From Chimonanthus salicifolius (taxonomy: Eukaryota > Streptophyta > Magnoliopsida > Laurales > Calycanthaceae): a stretch of 64,000 nucleotides of DNA. Both the position numbers and the translations under genes were made by a program. Under the pieces are notes generated by a model that saw only the letters and a list, made by a program, of their open reading frames with translations, searched no databases and was not told the origin of the DNA. The DNA is taken from positions 17,613,828 through 17,677,827 of the forward strand of contig CM023540.1 in NCBI GenBank assembly GCA_013350335.1. Direction: 5' to 3'. Below are positions 12,086-23,039 of the stretch, piece after piece (position 1 is the stretch's first letter; each line of letters starts with the position of its first letter).

Positions 12086-13586
12086 TTCACTCTCTGATTC
12101 ATAGCTTGAGTTAGAACTTTCAGATTCATTTTCACTTTCAGTTGAAGATAGAACTAATTCATTTAATTGTTCTAAAATAGCTTTAACTTCTTTTTTATAA
12201 TTTCGATTTTTATTTTTATAACATGTGTTCGCAAAATGTCCTGTTTTACCACATTTGTAGCATTTACCTTTAGAAGTTGGTTTTCTTTTACTTGTTTCAG
12301 GTTTATCATATTTTCTATATTAAAGAGTAAACATGTTACGCTATCGTTTATAGTTTGTCCATTTGCTAAGTATAAAATTTCTCCACCTTCATCTTTTTTA
12401 ACATTTTCTTTTATTAATCTTACTTGTTCATCATTTAAATAATTTGTCCACCAGTCATTTAATTGTCCAGTAAAACCTGATACTATTAGTTCACAAATAT
12501 CTAATTCATTATTTCCCAGATGTTCTTAATATATTAGCATACATTTGCATTTTTTGAAGAATTTGCATTTTTTGACCTACAGATAATCCATCTATATTCC
12601 ATTCATAAATACTACTTCCGTCAAAAGAATTAGGACTTATGGTTTGAGGTTCTTCAAATTTTAAAAAGTTGGATTTTCTGTTATAAGTATTATTGAATTT
12701 TAATTTATTAAGGTTAATATCATTATCTTCTTCTAAAGTTTCAATTGTTACCATTGATACTTGTGATACCCCAGCCCAAATTAGTGACTAATTTAGACAG
12801 ATTTTAATTAACTAAATATTTTTAGTGATTAATTATAAGTTTTGTTATGTTAATCATGAAGAATTTTGAATGAGCTCTTCAATGAGTCTAAGTTTGACTC
12901 GATCCGAGTCCGAAAACTCTTTCAAATTAAATTTTAAATGCATAATAATAAGTTATGATTATTAATAATATTATTTTAGGGTCAAAACTTGACTGCTTTG
13001 GAAACTTAGTCATTTCATTTTATTTCAATCTCAAATTGAAGACCTTGTACTATTTTTAAAATCCAAACTTAACGGAATGCCAATCTCGACCTAATTCTAC
13101 CTATTTTCACTACCTAAAATTTTATAGGTGGCAAAATCCCACTTAGATAGGGAAGATAAAATCCTAAAAATATACGAAGGAAGTTAATGTTCAATCTGTA
13201 AAATAAGTGAGCCATTTCTATCTTCAGATTTCCAAAATATCGAGTTTTTAATAATTATTTTACGTCGAAAAATGTGAGCCGTCGAATACTCTGTCACTTA
13301 GATGGAGTGGTTTTTGACTCCAGAACACTTTAAACCTTTAGAATGTTTTTATCAGATTAATTTAATCTACCTAATTATAAAATTAAATTTTCTCCAGAAG
13401 ATACTTTAAAATTAAGAAATTTTACCAAATCAGTATTTTTTTATTAAAACACTGAGTTGTTGACTGAAATTCTTATCCAAAATTTAATACTATATTAATA
13501 ATTTAATATTTGACCTAGTGAACTATTTAGTTAAAAGTAGAGGGAATTCGAAATACCCAGATTTAACAAAGGATATGAAAGAAATT

Positions 13587-13620
13587 AAAATAATAATAAT
13601 AATAATAATAAAATAATGAA
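13587..13620 (+). repeat. (AAT)n microsatellite
   Basis: About seven AAT units followed by A-rich bases, inside the solo LTR. Confidence 0.8.
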
Positions 13621-13836
13621 ATTTTTTTTGAAGCTGCTGCAGGCGGGAAGCGCTGGACGAATTGTGTTCGTTCAGGTAAGAGGAGCAGGCGAAGCAACGA
13701 GTAAAAGAAAAGAAAAAAAAAAGAAAAATAAATAATAATAAAATAATATAAAACTAGATAAGCATCCAGGTAAGTCTAAAAGCCTAGGCTACAGTGTAGG
13801 GGGTAACGTGGGTGGCTTTCAAGGCAACCCACTTCC

Positions 13837-13844
13837 TATTTAAA
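13837..13844 (+). promoter_or_regulatory. possible TATA box of the inserted LTR
   Basis: TATTTAAA followed by a CT-rich leader of about 150 bases (13900-14010), in the same relative place as the TATA box of the 7131 LTR. Confidence 0.4.
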
Positions 13845-14375
13845 CGTCGGTTGGGAAGACGGAGAGAAAGAAAGAAAGGAAAAAAAAAAAAAACAACACC
13901 ACCACCGTCCCTCTTGTTTCCAGCAACCTTTCTCTCTCTTTTTCTCATTCTTTCACCAGTCAACTTCTTCTTGTCCCTTTTTCTTCTTTCATTTTCACCT
14001 TTCCTTTTCTTCGGTCGGTGCTATAAGTAGCAGTAACAACCGAATTCGAAGGATCCTCGTATCGACGTCGGGTTTTTGAAACTTTGTCAAAAATTGACGG
14101 ATTACCGCGTCTGAGGTATCAAAATAAGTTTATTTTTAATTTTAATAATTTCAATAGTTTAGTATTGTATTTTTAAATTTTCAAAATGAAGGGAGGGTAG
14201 GTTTTTCTTCCAAATTTTAAATTTAACCCTTAAAATCATTTTTAAGTTCAAAGTTTGTCTTTTAGCCTTTAATTAAAAGAGGGGAAAAGATTAACCCCAT
14301 TTAACAATTGTGTGTTTATTTTTAAGCATTGTATGTTTAAATTCAGTATCATAACCTCTGGGCCACCCTATCGTC

Positions 14376-14640
14376 TGTAGTGGCGCTAGTCGCTTGGTGA
14401 TACCATTTGAGGTGACGCTTAGTCACCCGGTGGTTCATCAGTAGTGGTGCTTAGTCGCTCGGTGATACCATTTGAGGTGACGCTTAGTCACCCGGTGGAT
14501 CATCAGTAGTGGCGCTTAGTCGCTCGGTGATACCATTTGAGATGACACTTAGTCACCCAGTGGTTCATCAGTAGTGATGCTTAAGTCACTCGATGATACC
14601 ATCTGAGGGGGCGCTTAGTCACCCAATGTACTCTCTGGGC
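14376..14640 (+). repeat. 65 bp tandem repeat, about 4 units
   Basis: A repeated pair of phrases, GAGGTGACGCTTAGTCACCC and TAGTGGCGCTTAGTCGCTC, forms a 65 bp unit in four copies with increasing mismatches. The two halves resemble each other, so the unit itself is an old duplication of about 32 bp. Each half contains the near-palindrome GACGCTTAGTC. It is inside the solo LTR. Confidence 0.85.
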
Positions 14641-15486
14641 CGAAAATCTCCACATGTAGCGCAGCGGAGACGCCCCTCGGTGGCCATCTGAGATGACCTT
14701 GGTCGCCCGGTGGTAAAAAGATTTGGGCACTGAATACTTTACATTTTTATTTTGATGTGATGTTTTGGTTGGCTGACAACTAACTGCTGACTTAATCTAA
14801 TGGAGTAGAAAGAATTAGGAGACTCACTACACTTATCATATTTTTGTTGGAAAATGCATGAGATCGGGTAGATAATCAATAAATATCCTGAAATTTATAT
14901 TATTATTTTATTCTTACAAATTTGTATGATAATCTCTGCGGATAGAGGTGAGGGGACTCGAACCAACCCTTGTATTGTGTTATATGTTAAACCCACTAAC
15001 GCTAGACTGAAATGGGACCCATGGTCATTAAAAGATGGAAAAGGCTATATAGGTCCAGAATACGAGACTTGACACTGCCTACATGTAAGGGATGTAAATG
15101 TTCTAACTGTTTAGAACGTAGGCGTTACATGGTGTCGGGGAGTCGATGACTTGTAGCCTATAACGCAGTATGGACCCATGGAGTGTCTGGGAATTGTCGG
15201 GTAAAAACTAGGTGAAGGCATTCGTGTTATTAAATCCAGTTTTATATGTTTGTGTGATATTGATTATTTTATTGATTTCTTATATTAGTAGTGGATACAC
15301 AGAAGGCTAAGGCTGGAATTTGGTGATTCTCTCAAAATAAGTCCCTGTGTAAGGAGGGCAATGGAAATCATGCATTATCATGCATTTGACATTTGCATGT
15401 GAGAATTATGTTTATAAGTTAAATCTGTGAAAGATAATAAATTTGAAAATCTGATATTGGCCGTTGGGCTATAATTGCTAAGATTA

Positions 15487-15714
15487 GCCGAACACCGTTT
15501 GCGAACCATTGGGTTGGACGTGTTAGTAGGCTGAGGTCGACCGCCATCAACCGCTGGTGTTGGATGTGCTAGTAGACCGGGTCGTGGAGACCTTTTGATG
15601 TTAGGCTGAACACCGTTTGCGAACCGTTGGGTTGGACGTGTTAGTAAGCCGTGGTCGACCGCCATCAACCGCTGGTGTTGGATGGGCTAGTAGACCGAGT
15701 CGCGGAGACCGTAT
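15487..15714 (+). repeat. 118 bp tandem duplication
   Basis: GAACACCGTTTGCGAACC starts at 15490 and again at 15608; about 100 bp after it are nearly identical in both copies, differing at roughly one base in twelve. It is inside the solo LTR. A spurious 96-codon reverse ORF crosses it. Confidence 0.85.
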
Positions 15715-16921
15715 GCACTTGCAAGTTGCTGAATGGGGGCTGACCCCGGTAAAAAAATTTATAAAACACCTTAGAAAGTAGTCCTAGCGTGAAAATGGGT
15801 TAAGTGGATTACCCGAATTGCATTCATGAAACATGCATTATTTATGGTTTATATTGGACGTTATGGTAAATATGAGTCAAGTACATTGACTGCATTTCAT
15901 TCATGTAACCTGCATTGTTATTAATTTCACGAATATTTTATGTTGATTTTTTTTATGGTGAGCTCTCCCTATTGGGCTATTGCTCATGTCCCTTATATTG
16001 CAGGATATGAACTAGAGGGAGGAATGGAGGAACTTATGGTACCTCGCTGAAAATCAAACTCGGATGTTCCCCGTAGTTTCCTGCTCAAGGAAACAAAATG
16101 AATCTATGAACTTTTATATGTATTTCGATAATAAATATGCCTCTTGTGGCATAAAAACCTATGTCTGTAAGTTTGGCATTTCCATGTAATATATTTGTGT
16201 GTTGGTGTGCTCAATATATTGCTTCCATGTATTTGAGTGAAAATTGTTTGGATTATTTTGCTAAATATGTTTGGAATACTTAGGACACGGATATTTCATG
16301 TGGTTATTAGACTCAAATGAGTAGTATCTTAAGGAGTTAGTGACTCATTAGGTTAAGTAAAAAAAAAAAATTTAGTCGCGCCCCGGGCCCACGTACGGGA
16401 TCGGGTCGTGACAATACTGTTGGTTGATTTAGTGTTTTTAGTTTTTTAGTTAAATGCATTATTGATTCTTCTTCAGAAGTACTTGGTTGTTCTGTCGTTT
16501 TTACTTTAATAGGTTCCTTTTTTACAATAGTATTAGGATTTATTTTTGTAGTATTAATAAAACCTTTTTCTATAACTAATTCATTTTCTTCTATTTTTTC
16601 TTTTATAATTTCTTTTTTATCTAAACTTTGTTCTATTCTAGTGTTTTGTTCAGCAATTGTTTGTAAATAAACATTTGTAAAATTATTTTGATTCATTATG
16701 TGAGCAAAGAATTCAGGGTCTATTTGTGCCTTTTTGTTTATAGCAGATACATCTTTATAAGGGGTTGCTGTTACATTTTGAGAAATTCTAATATTTTCTT
16801 GAGGTGGATGAATGCTATTTTTTATTTCTCCTTTAGCAGTTGTCCAAACATTTGTTTTTTCTTTTAGCATTTTTAAATATTTTTGCCCTTGTTGATTATT
16901 TTTATTTATTTTAAAATTATA

Positions 16922-18262
16922 CTATTCGAAAAAAGTCATTTGTTTCTTTAGTATTTTTAAATCTCTTATACAAGCTTCTTGAAATTTTTTAATTTTCTCA
17001 ATATCAAATTGTTCTAATAATTCATCTATCCTCGAATCAAACATCATTTCAGATTTTATAACATCTTCATCTAATTTAAATTCATTTTCCAAATCTTCTA
17101 GATTTTCGGCTTTTATCATTCCTATTCCTAACATATTTTCAGGAGATAAATTAACTGTTTCAAATTTTTGGGATTCTGCTCTTCTATAAATAGGTTGAGC
17201 AATATTAGCTTGTTCATAATCTTGATTTGTATGTGGAAAATTAAAATTTGGATAAGTATTATATATGGGAGGGTTTTGAGTATGTGTCCTAAGGAGAGGT
17301 GTTTCTTCACTATCATCTTCTTCAAATTTTATTTCTACTGTTCTGTCATCATGTTGTATTATACTGCTGGCTTTTGTTTCTATTTTTGGGGTTGGTAGAC
17401 ATAATTCAACTAATTTTCCGTCTTTTATTATCTTAATTTTATCAGGTGTTGGCCTATGAGGAATTATTGCTTTATTTCTAAAATCAGTTTGGAAAAGAGT
17501 ACATTCATTTTTAACTAGATTACTATATGCTATGTTTGAATTAAAAGTTTTCATGGCTTTAAAATAAATTCTATACATTATTCCTAGATTTTCACTTCCT
17601 GGTTCCATATCAAAACCTTGTGTTTTAACTCCTGATTGAACAGCTTTATGAATATTTTTACTTGTTAACGAAATTGTTAAGTCTGGAATGCAGTTATAAA
17701 AAATTGGTCCTTCAGCAAAAGCATATAAAGCATGTTCGAATTGATTATGTCTGGCGTCCCTAAGAAAAGATAAACAGGAAATGTTTAATCCTTTTCTTGT
17801 TAATGGCTTTACGGCTACTTGAACTAATCAAATATGTAGATAATTATATCTCATTTTAAGTCTTTCAATTTTTTCTTTATCTTCTAAAAGAAATAAATAA
17901 GCTTCATTTTTAGAGGAATATGTTCTTTCTACAGTTTGAATTATAAAATCACAAGTATTGTCAAAAGATCCTATATAAATTTGTTCAGCAGGAATTTTAG
18001 GAATTGTCCAATTTTGAATTGATTGTTCAACATCTTTAAAATTTAATTCTTCAGAAATTTTTAAGTCCATTGTTACCATTTGAGTAGAAACAGGTGTTCT
18101 AGGTTCAGGATTAAAATCAGTATGAAAAGAAGAATTAGATACTCTAGATGGTAAACTATCTTTAGCAGTTCTATATGTTGCAGAAGTAGAAGTAAAAGCA
18201 GTATCAGATTTATTTTTCTTTTTTCTTAATTCGTTTAAAAACTTATTAATTGTTTTCTTCAT
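16922..18262 (-). pseudogene. pararetroviral movement protein, split by one stop
   Basis: Frame from ATG at 18262 to a stop at 16922, with a single in-frame TGA at 17828-17830. The region at about 17520-17800, with Ile/Leu-rich beta-strand-like segments, is where the 30K-type movement protein core would lie. The rest is rich in Asp, Glu, Asn and Lys. After the stop at 16922 the frame continues directly into the coat-protein region, so the ancestor was probably one polyprotein. Confidence 0.65.
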
Positions 18263-18817
18263 TATTTCCTGTTTAAAGATGCAAAATGAATAGTTGTTTT
18301 GCAGAAATATCGGTCAATAACAAAAGCACAAAGTGCAACAATCAAGGCAAAAGCCAATATTCCAACGCTATAAATAGCCCGAAAACAAACGCCTAACACG
18401 GCAACAATATAGGCAAAAGCGGGTAACGGTTGGCACAGTTACAACGAGATATACTATGCAAAATACTTGTTCAGATTGCAGGCTTGAATAGTACTTTAAT
18501 GGAGATAGAAATTAAAGCAGTTTTAACCGAAAAAAGATAGAGAAAAGTAAATATTTTTTAATCCAGCCCCCGTCAGAGGACTCAGAGAGTCGGTTGAGTG
18601 GGAATCTCAGGTCCTCAGAGAGAGGACGTACCGTACTAAAAATATATTTTCTAAATTTAATAAATCTAATATTCATAATAACAAAAGAGAGCATATATAC
18701 CAGAGAATTTCGCCAGAATTTCCACAGTTGTTATTGCAGAAGTAAACTATTACAAACTAGAACAGTCGTTGAAAGAGAAGAAGGGACATTACAAGTTAGC
18801 ACAAAGTTGATGGCTCT
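18263..18817 (-). other. viral leader between the primer site and the movement protein
   Basis: About 0.55 kb without a long ORF. Caulimovirid pregenomic RNA has a leader here. A small inverted block GAGAGTC...GACTCTCTGAG-like near 18570-18630 hints at secondary structure; I could not fold it. Confidence 0.5.
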
Positions 18818-18831
18818 TGGCTCTGATACCA
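18818..18831 (-). other. pararetroviral tRNA-Met primer site
   Basis: The minus strand reads TGGTATCAGAGCCA, a 14-base match to the 3' end of plant initiator tRNA-Met. In caulimovirids this site starts minus-strand DNA synthesis and by convention marks base 1 of the genome. Confidence 0.85.
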
Positions 18832-18959
18832 TTTGTTCTCAGGATCGTCTCATTTATAGATGCATGAGAGAATTCCAAAGCAGGTGTTACAAGATTATCA
18901 AAAGGAAAGAGATAAGGGACATGTGTTTGCATCTGGTTAAAAGCTACTAAAGAAGAGGA

Positions 18960-20643
18960 ATCTTGTTGACATTTGTTTTCATCTTTCGGCGAAAATGGAA
19001 AACACGTGGAAGAAGATAAAGAGAGCATCTTTTCTTTGAGCATCAGGATGTTACCAACAGTCGGTAGAGACATCTTTGCACTATGTGATTGTTCATTTTT
19101 CAAAGATGATGTCATTTGTTGTCGGATGATTGGAGACTTTTGTCGGAATACGGACAAATGTTGTATTTGTACATGTATACTACTTTTTCTTTCTTCCTTT
19201 AACAGAGATGAAAGGATTGGCTTTTGCAGGTGTTGACTTTTCTTCATCTTCAATCTCATCTTCAGGCAGACGTTACAAGGCAGCAAATTGATTTTCAGCA
19301 AAGAAGACTTGAACTTTTGTTGCAAAAGATTCTTCAGATTTTTCAGATTGCTCAGATTTTCCAATTTGAGCAAGAACTTCTTTCATCCAGTCTTCTTTGA
19401 GTTTCAGCATGTCATCAGCCGTAACAAGAGATTCTTTCGAAATATTTGGAGAAAGGGAAGAGGAAGAGGGAGATGTTAAAGACTTTTCTGAAAATGGGGA
19501 AGTTAACCTAGCAGGTGTTGCATCTGTTACATTTGTTGTAGAAGCATTAAGTGCTTCTAGAAAACTACTACTAGATTTAATGACATTTGTTGCAGATGTT
19601 GCAATTGTTCCAGATGTTTCACAGATTTCAGCCCCGAAGGCTATAATCTCATGAAAAATAATTTTTTCCTAATTTCTTACTTTAATTTTTCTTGATAAAA
19701 CAGGAGGGGCGAAATCCATTCTTTTTTCAAATACCCACTTGCAAATTCAAGGGATATTAAAATAAGCGTAAAACATCATTGTTGACCAGTCATCAAAAGC
19801 AAGATTTATAGAATTCAAAAGACTTTTGTTTTCATTTTTCAAAAGAGAAACATATTTTTCAAATGTTGGTTTTACGGATAATGGAAGAACATGTTTTTGA
19901 GCTCCAAAAGGAGTCCAGAATTTTGAAAACCACCATAATGGAATTTCGTCAATTTTTTCAACGTTTATGTAAATAAACCATGAATGAAGAAAAACAGAAT
20001 TTTGATAAAATAAAACATTTTCTCAAGCATTCATATAATCCCAATAATTAAAAGTTAAATCATGAAAACCAGGTTTTGAAATAGTCTTGTGTTGAAAAAG
20101 AGGAAGCTCCCATTGTTCTTCAGAAATGATTTTCAAAATTTTTAATTTCGAATAAGCAATTTCACAGTTGTTTGGAAAATAACCTTTAAAACGATTTTGA
20201 CCTTGATCCTTCACAAAGTGATCAAGAGCACAACTGTTGGTTTCAATCCGGATGGCCAGATGAAAATGATAAGGATGAGAAGTGCGAATATAATTTGCAG
20301 GAGAGAAGCCAAATGGGATAATTTCTTGAAGAGTGGCTGATTCAAGATGGCAGACATCAGGAAGAGTATAAATAAGCTGATTATATCTATTGAATGTTGT
20401 TTGAAATTTAGATGTTGGACCAGATGGACGAGCAATAGGTACAGATGTTGGAGAAGAAGGATTTCCCCATAAAGCATGTTTCTCATAGACATTTGGTCTT
20501 GGTGGTCGAGGAGAAAAAGGAGAACCAAAATTCATTATTTGTTGCAACTGTTGGGCTTTTTGAAAAGGAGAGGAGGGCCTGGAAAGCCTATGATGAGGAT
20601 GTATTTTAAAAGAAGAATTTAACAAGGATAACAATGAGAACAA
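18960..20643 (-). pseudogene. pararetroviral second ORF, unknown function, broken
   Basis: A Pro/Ser-rich start followed by a folded-looking part; open from 20643 to a TGA at 20023, after which the same frame goes on to another stop near 19750. Beyond that the reading shifts through Gln/Ser/Lys-rich, low-complexity sequence. I recognise no domain. Its place between RNase H and the primer site is that of the extra ORF in florendovirus-like genomes. Confidence 0.6.
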
Positions 20644-20697
20644 TTTTTATCAGATGTTTAAGAAGGAAGTTGAGGAGAAGAAGGAAAACAACAATCC

Positions 20698-23037
20698 CTA
20701 CAAAGTAGAGATATATTCTTGCAATCTTTTGTCCTTTGTAGAATTCTTTGGCATTTTCTGCAGAAAATCTCTTGATAAAAAGTTAGCAAGAGGATTATTT
20801 ATTCCATTAACATATTCAATATCAAAATCGAACACATTAAGGATGGCTTGCCATCTTGCGAATATCTGCTTGTTTGTCAAATTTTTAACATCTTTTTCAA
20901 TTATTTCTTTGGCAGATTTACAATCTATTTTTAACAGAAATCTTTTGTTTAGTAAGTCAAATTGGAATTTTTGAATACTTAGAACAATTGCCAAAAGTTC
21001 CTTTTTTATTGTTGAATAATTAGCTTGTGTTGAATTCCATGTTCCAGAAATAAACCTAACAATTTTCTCTTGATTATCTTCTTTTTGTAACAAAATTCCG
21101 CCATATTCTATTTCTAAGGCATCTATTTGAACAATTTTAAAAGCTTCAGGATTTGATAAATTTAAGCAAGGAAGATTTTTCACCTTTTGTTTAATTCTTT
21201 TAACAACTTTTGTATATTCAGTATTCCAAACAGGAGGATTCTTTTTTAACCTTTGTTGTAGAATTTTTCTATCTTCAGCTAAATTTTTATAAAAGTTAGA
21301 AACATAATTTAAGCATCCTAGAAATCTTTGTAATTGTTTTATATCTTTTATCTCATCAGGAAATTTATCACTAAATTCAATTAACAGGTTCTACAGTATT
21401 ATTTTTTAATTTAAAACCCACAAAGTTATTTCAGTTTGAAACAATTTCATTTTTCTTTGACTTAGGACAAGACCATTTCTAATTACAGTTTTCTTAAAAA
21501 TTTCTTAATATTTCCAATATTGAGATATAGATTTAAAATAAATTAAAATATCATCTATATAAACAAGCATAAATTGACTAAAAGGATTAAATATTTCTGT
21601 CATTATTCTTTGAAATTCAGAAGGAACATTTTTTAAACCAAAAGGCATTACATTCAATTCATAATGTCAAGAAGGTACTATAAACCTGTTTTATATTTAT
21701 CTTATTCTTTAATTTGAATTTGCCAAAATCCAGATTTCAGATCAAATTTAGAGAATATCCTACCATTATAAATTCTGTGAAGAATATCTTGAATGTTCGG
21801 GATTGGAAATCTTATTGATTGTAAAACTTTATTCAATGGTTTAAAATTTATAACAAGTCGAAGAATTCCTCTTTCTTGTTCAGCATCATTATTTACATAA
21901 AAAGCAGTACAGCTCTAGGGAGAGCTACTTTCACGAATTAAATTTTTCTTTTTTAAATCCATTATTTCTTTTTTACACATTTCTTGTTGTTCAATAGACA
22001 TTTGTGCAGCTCTAGCTTTTGTTGGAATTTTTGCTTCATTAAAATTTTTTATATATGGTAAAGAAACAATATGCTCTTTACGCCCCCAAAATGCGTGAGG
22101 AAGTTCAGAACAACATTTTGTAGTTAATTCTTTTTCAAATTGTTGTTTTTGTATTAGGAAGGAGGGTTCTTGAATAGATTTAGAAATTTGTAAATTTTTT
22201 ATTGAAGATTAAAGGTCAGATCTAAAAGTTTCTTTTTGCATGATAATTCTATTTATAGTATTTATTGTTTTAGTTTTAGGTTAAGAAACAAATTTAAAGA
22301 TTATTTCGGTTCCATCTGATGATGTTGTTAAAAGACCGTCACTTGTTGTTAAATAAGGTGCTATTTCGTTTAAGAATTGATTTCCAAGTATTAAGTCTTC
22401 AGACATACCTTTCATTTGAAATAACAAAATATTTGGAATACATTTTTCTTTTTTACAGAATGTAACAGATTGTTACATTAGGAATCTTATAAGTCAATTT
22501 TATCTCTTTACCATTAGCAGAATTAACACTATATTTAGTTTCTTCAAAATATTTTAAGGGTAATATTCCTTCATTGATACAGTTTATATCGGCTCCAGTA
22601 TCTAATAGGGCTATTAATTTTTTATTATATCCATCTTCAAGTTTTAAATTTACTTTTACATGCCATTTTCTATAAGTTATTATTGTTAATTCATTTAGCA
22701 AAGTATCTTCTATATTTCCTACATTTTGAGGATTTGAGTTTTCAGTTTTGTCTTGAAAAGGTATGTTGGCATTTATTTCTAAGATTTCTGATCTCATTTT
22801 ATATAGGTCTAAATTTCTTTTTAAATCTTTAATTTCGTTATTTAAGATTTTAACTTCTTTTTGTAAATCTGTTATTGGTATTGGTTTAGATTCTTCTTCA
22901 AAATCATCTAACATTTTATATATATTGTTCATGTGTATAGGTCTTATTATACTTTGAGTTGTCCTACCAGTTTTTGTTCCATTTTCATTTTGTAATTCAA
23001 TTATTCTAGAGATCATTTTCTTTTGTCTTTCAGGGTC
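20698..23037 (-). pseudogene. pararetroviral protease, reverse transcriptase, RNase H region, broken
   Basis: The aspartic protease has its DTGADIN motif near 22585-22610. The reverse transcriptase has FDLKSGFWQI near 21740 and the catalytic YIDDI near 21546-21560. RNase H lies in an open stretch at 20698-21183. Breaks seen: a frame change near 22465 after the protease, stops near 22290, 22210 and 21917 (a TAG where Trp is expected), and a further scramble near 21680-21400. It cannot encode a working polymerase. Confidence 0.85.
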
Positions 23038-23039
23038 TT

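Larger units (their letters stand above)
12762..16413 (+). mobile_element. giant solo LTR, 3.65 kb, inside the viral coat-protein region
   Basis: Starts TGTGATACCCCAGCCC, ends GATCGGGTCGTGACA, and is flanked by ATACT (12757-12761 and 16414-16418), a perfect 5 bp duplication. It shares ends and internal words (GATCCGAGTCCGAAAACTC) with the elements at 1-1049 and 7131-10386. No primer site, second LTR or pol motif is inside. Two blocks of tandem repeats lie in it. As the youngest layer of the nest it post-dates the virus insertion. Confidence 0.85.
12085..16870 (-). pseudogene. pararetroviral coat protein, interrupted by a 3.65 kb LTR
   Basis: The upstream piece is 16870-16419 and the downstream piece 12761 to about 12085, with the LTR between them. 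The first part is Lys/Glu-rich. The downstream piece has a CCHC zinc knuckle CYKCGKTGHFANTC at 12221-12262 and then a Ser/Glu-rich acidic tail near 12100-12180, both typical of caulimovirid coat proteins. A stop at 12509 precedes the knuckle. Confidence 0.75.

Noticed and set aside
14376..14640. CRISPR-like array
   Set aside because: The units are head-to-tail tandem copies without unique spacers, inside a plant LTR.
15378..15668. 96-codon reverse frame with repeated peptide
   Set aside because: It crosses the 118 bp tandem duplication in a solo LTR, which explains the repeat.
12762..16413. Full LTR retrotransposon and not a solo LTR
   Set aside because: No internal primer site, polypurine tract, second LTR or pol motif was seen between the TG and CA ends.
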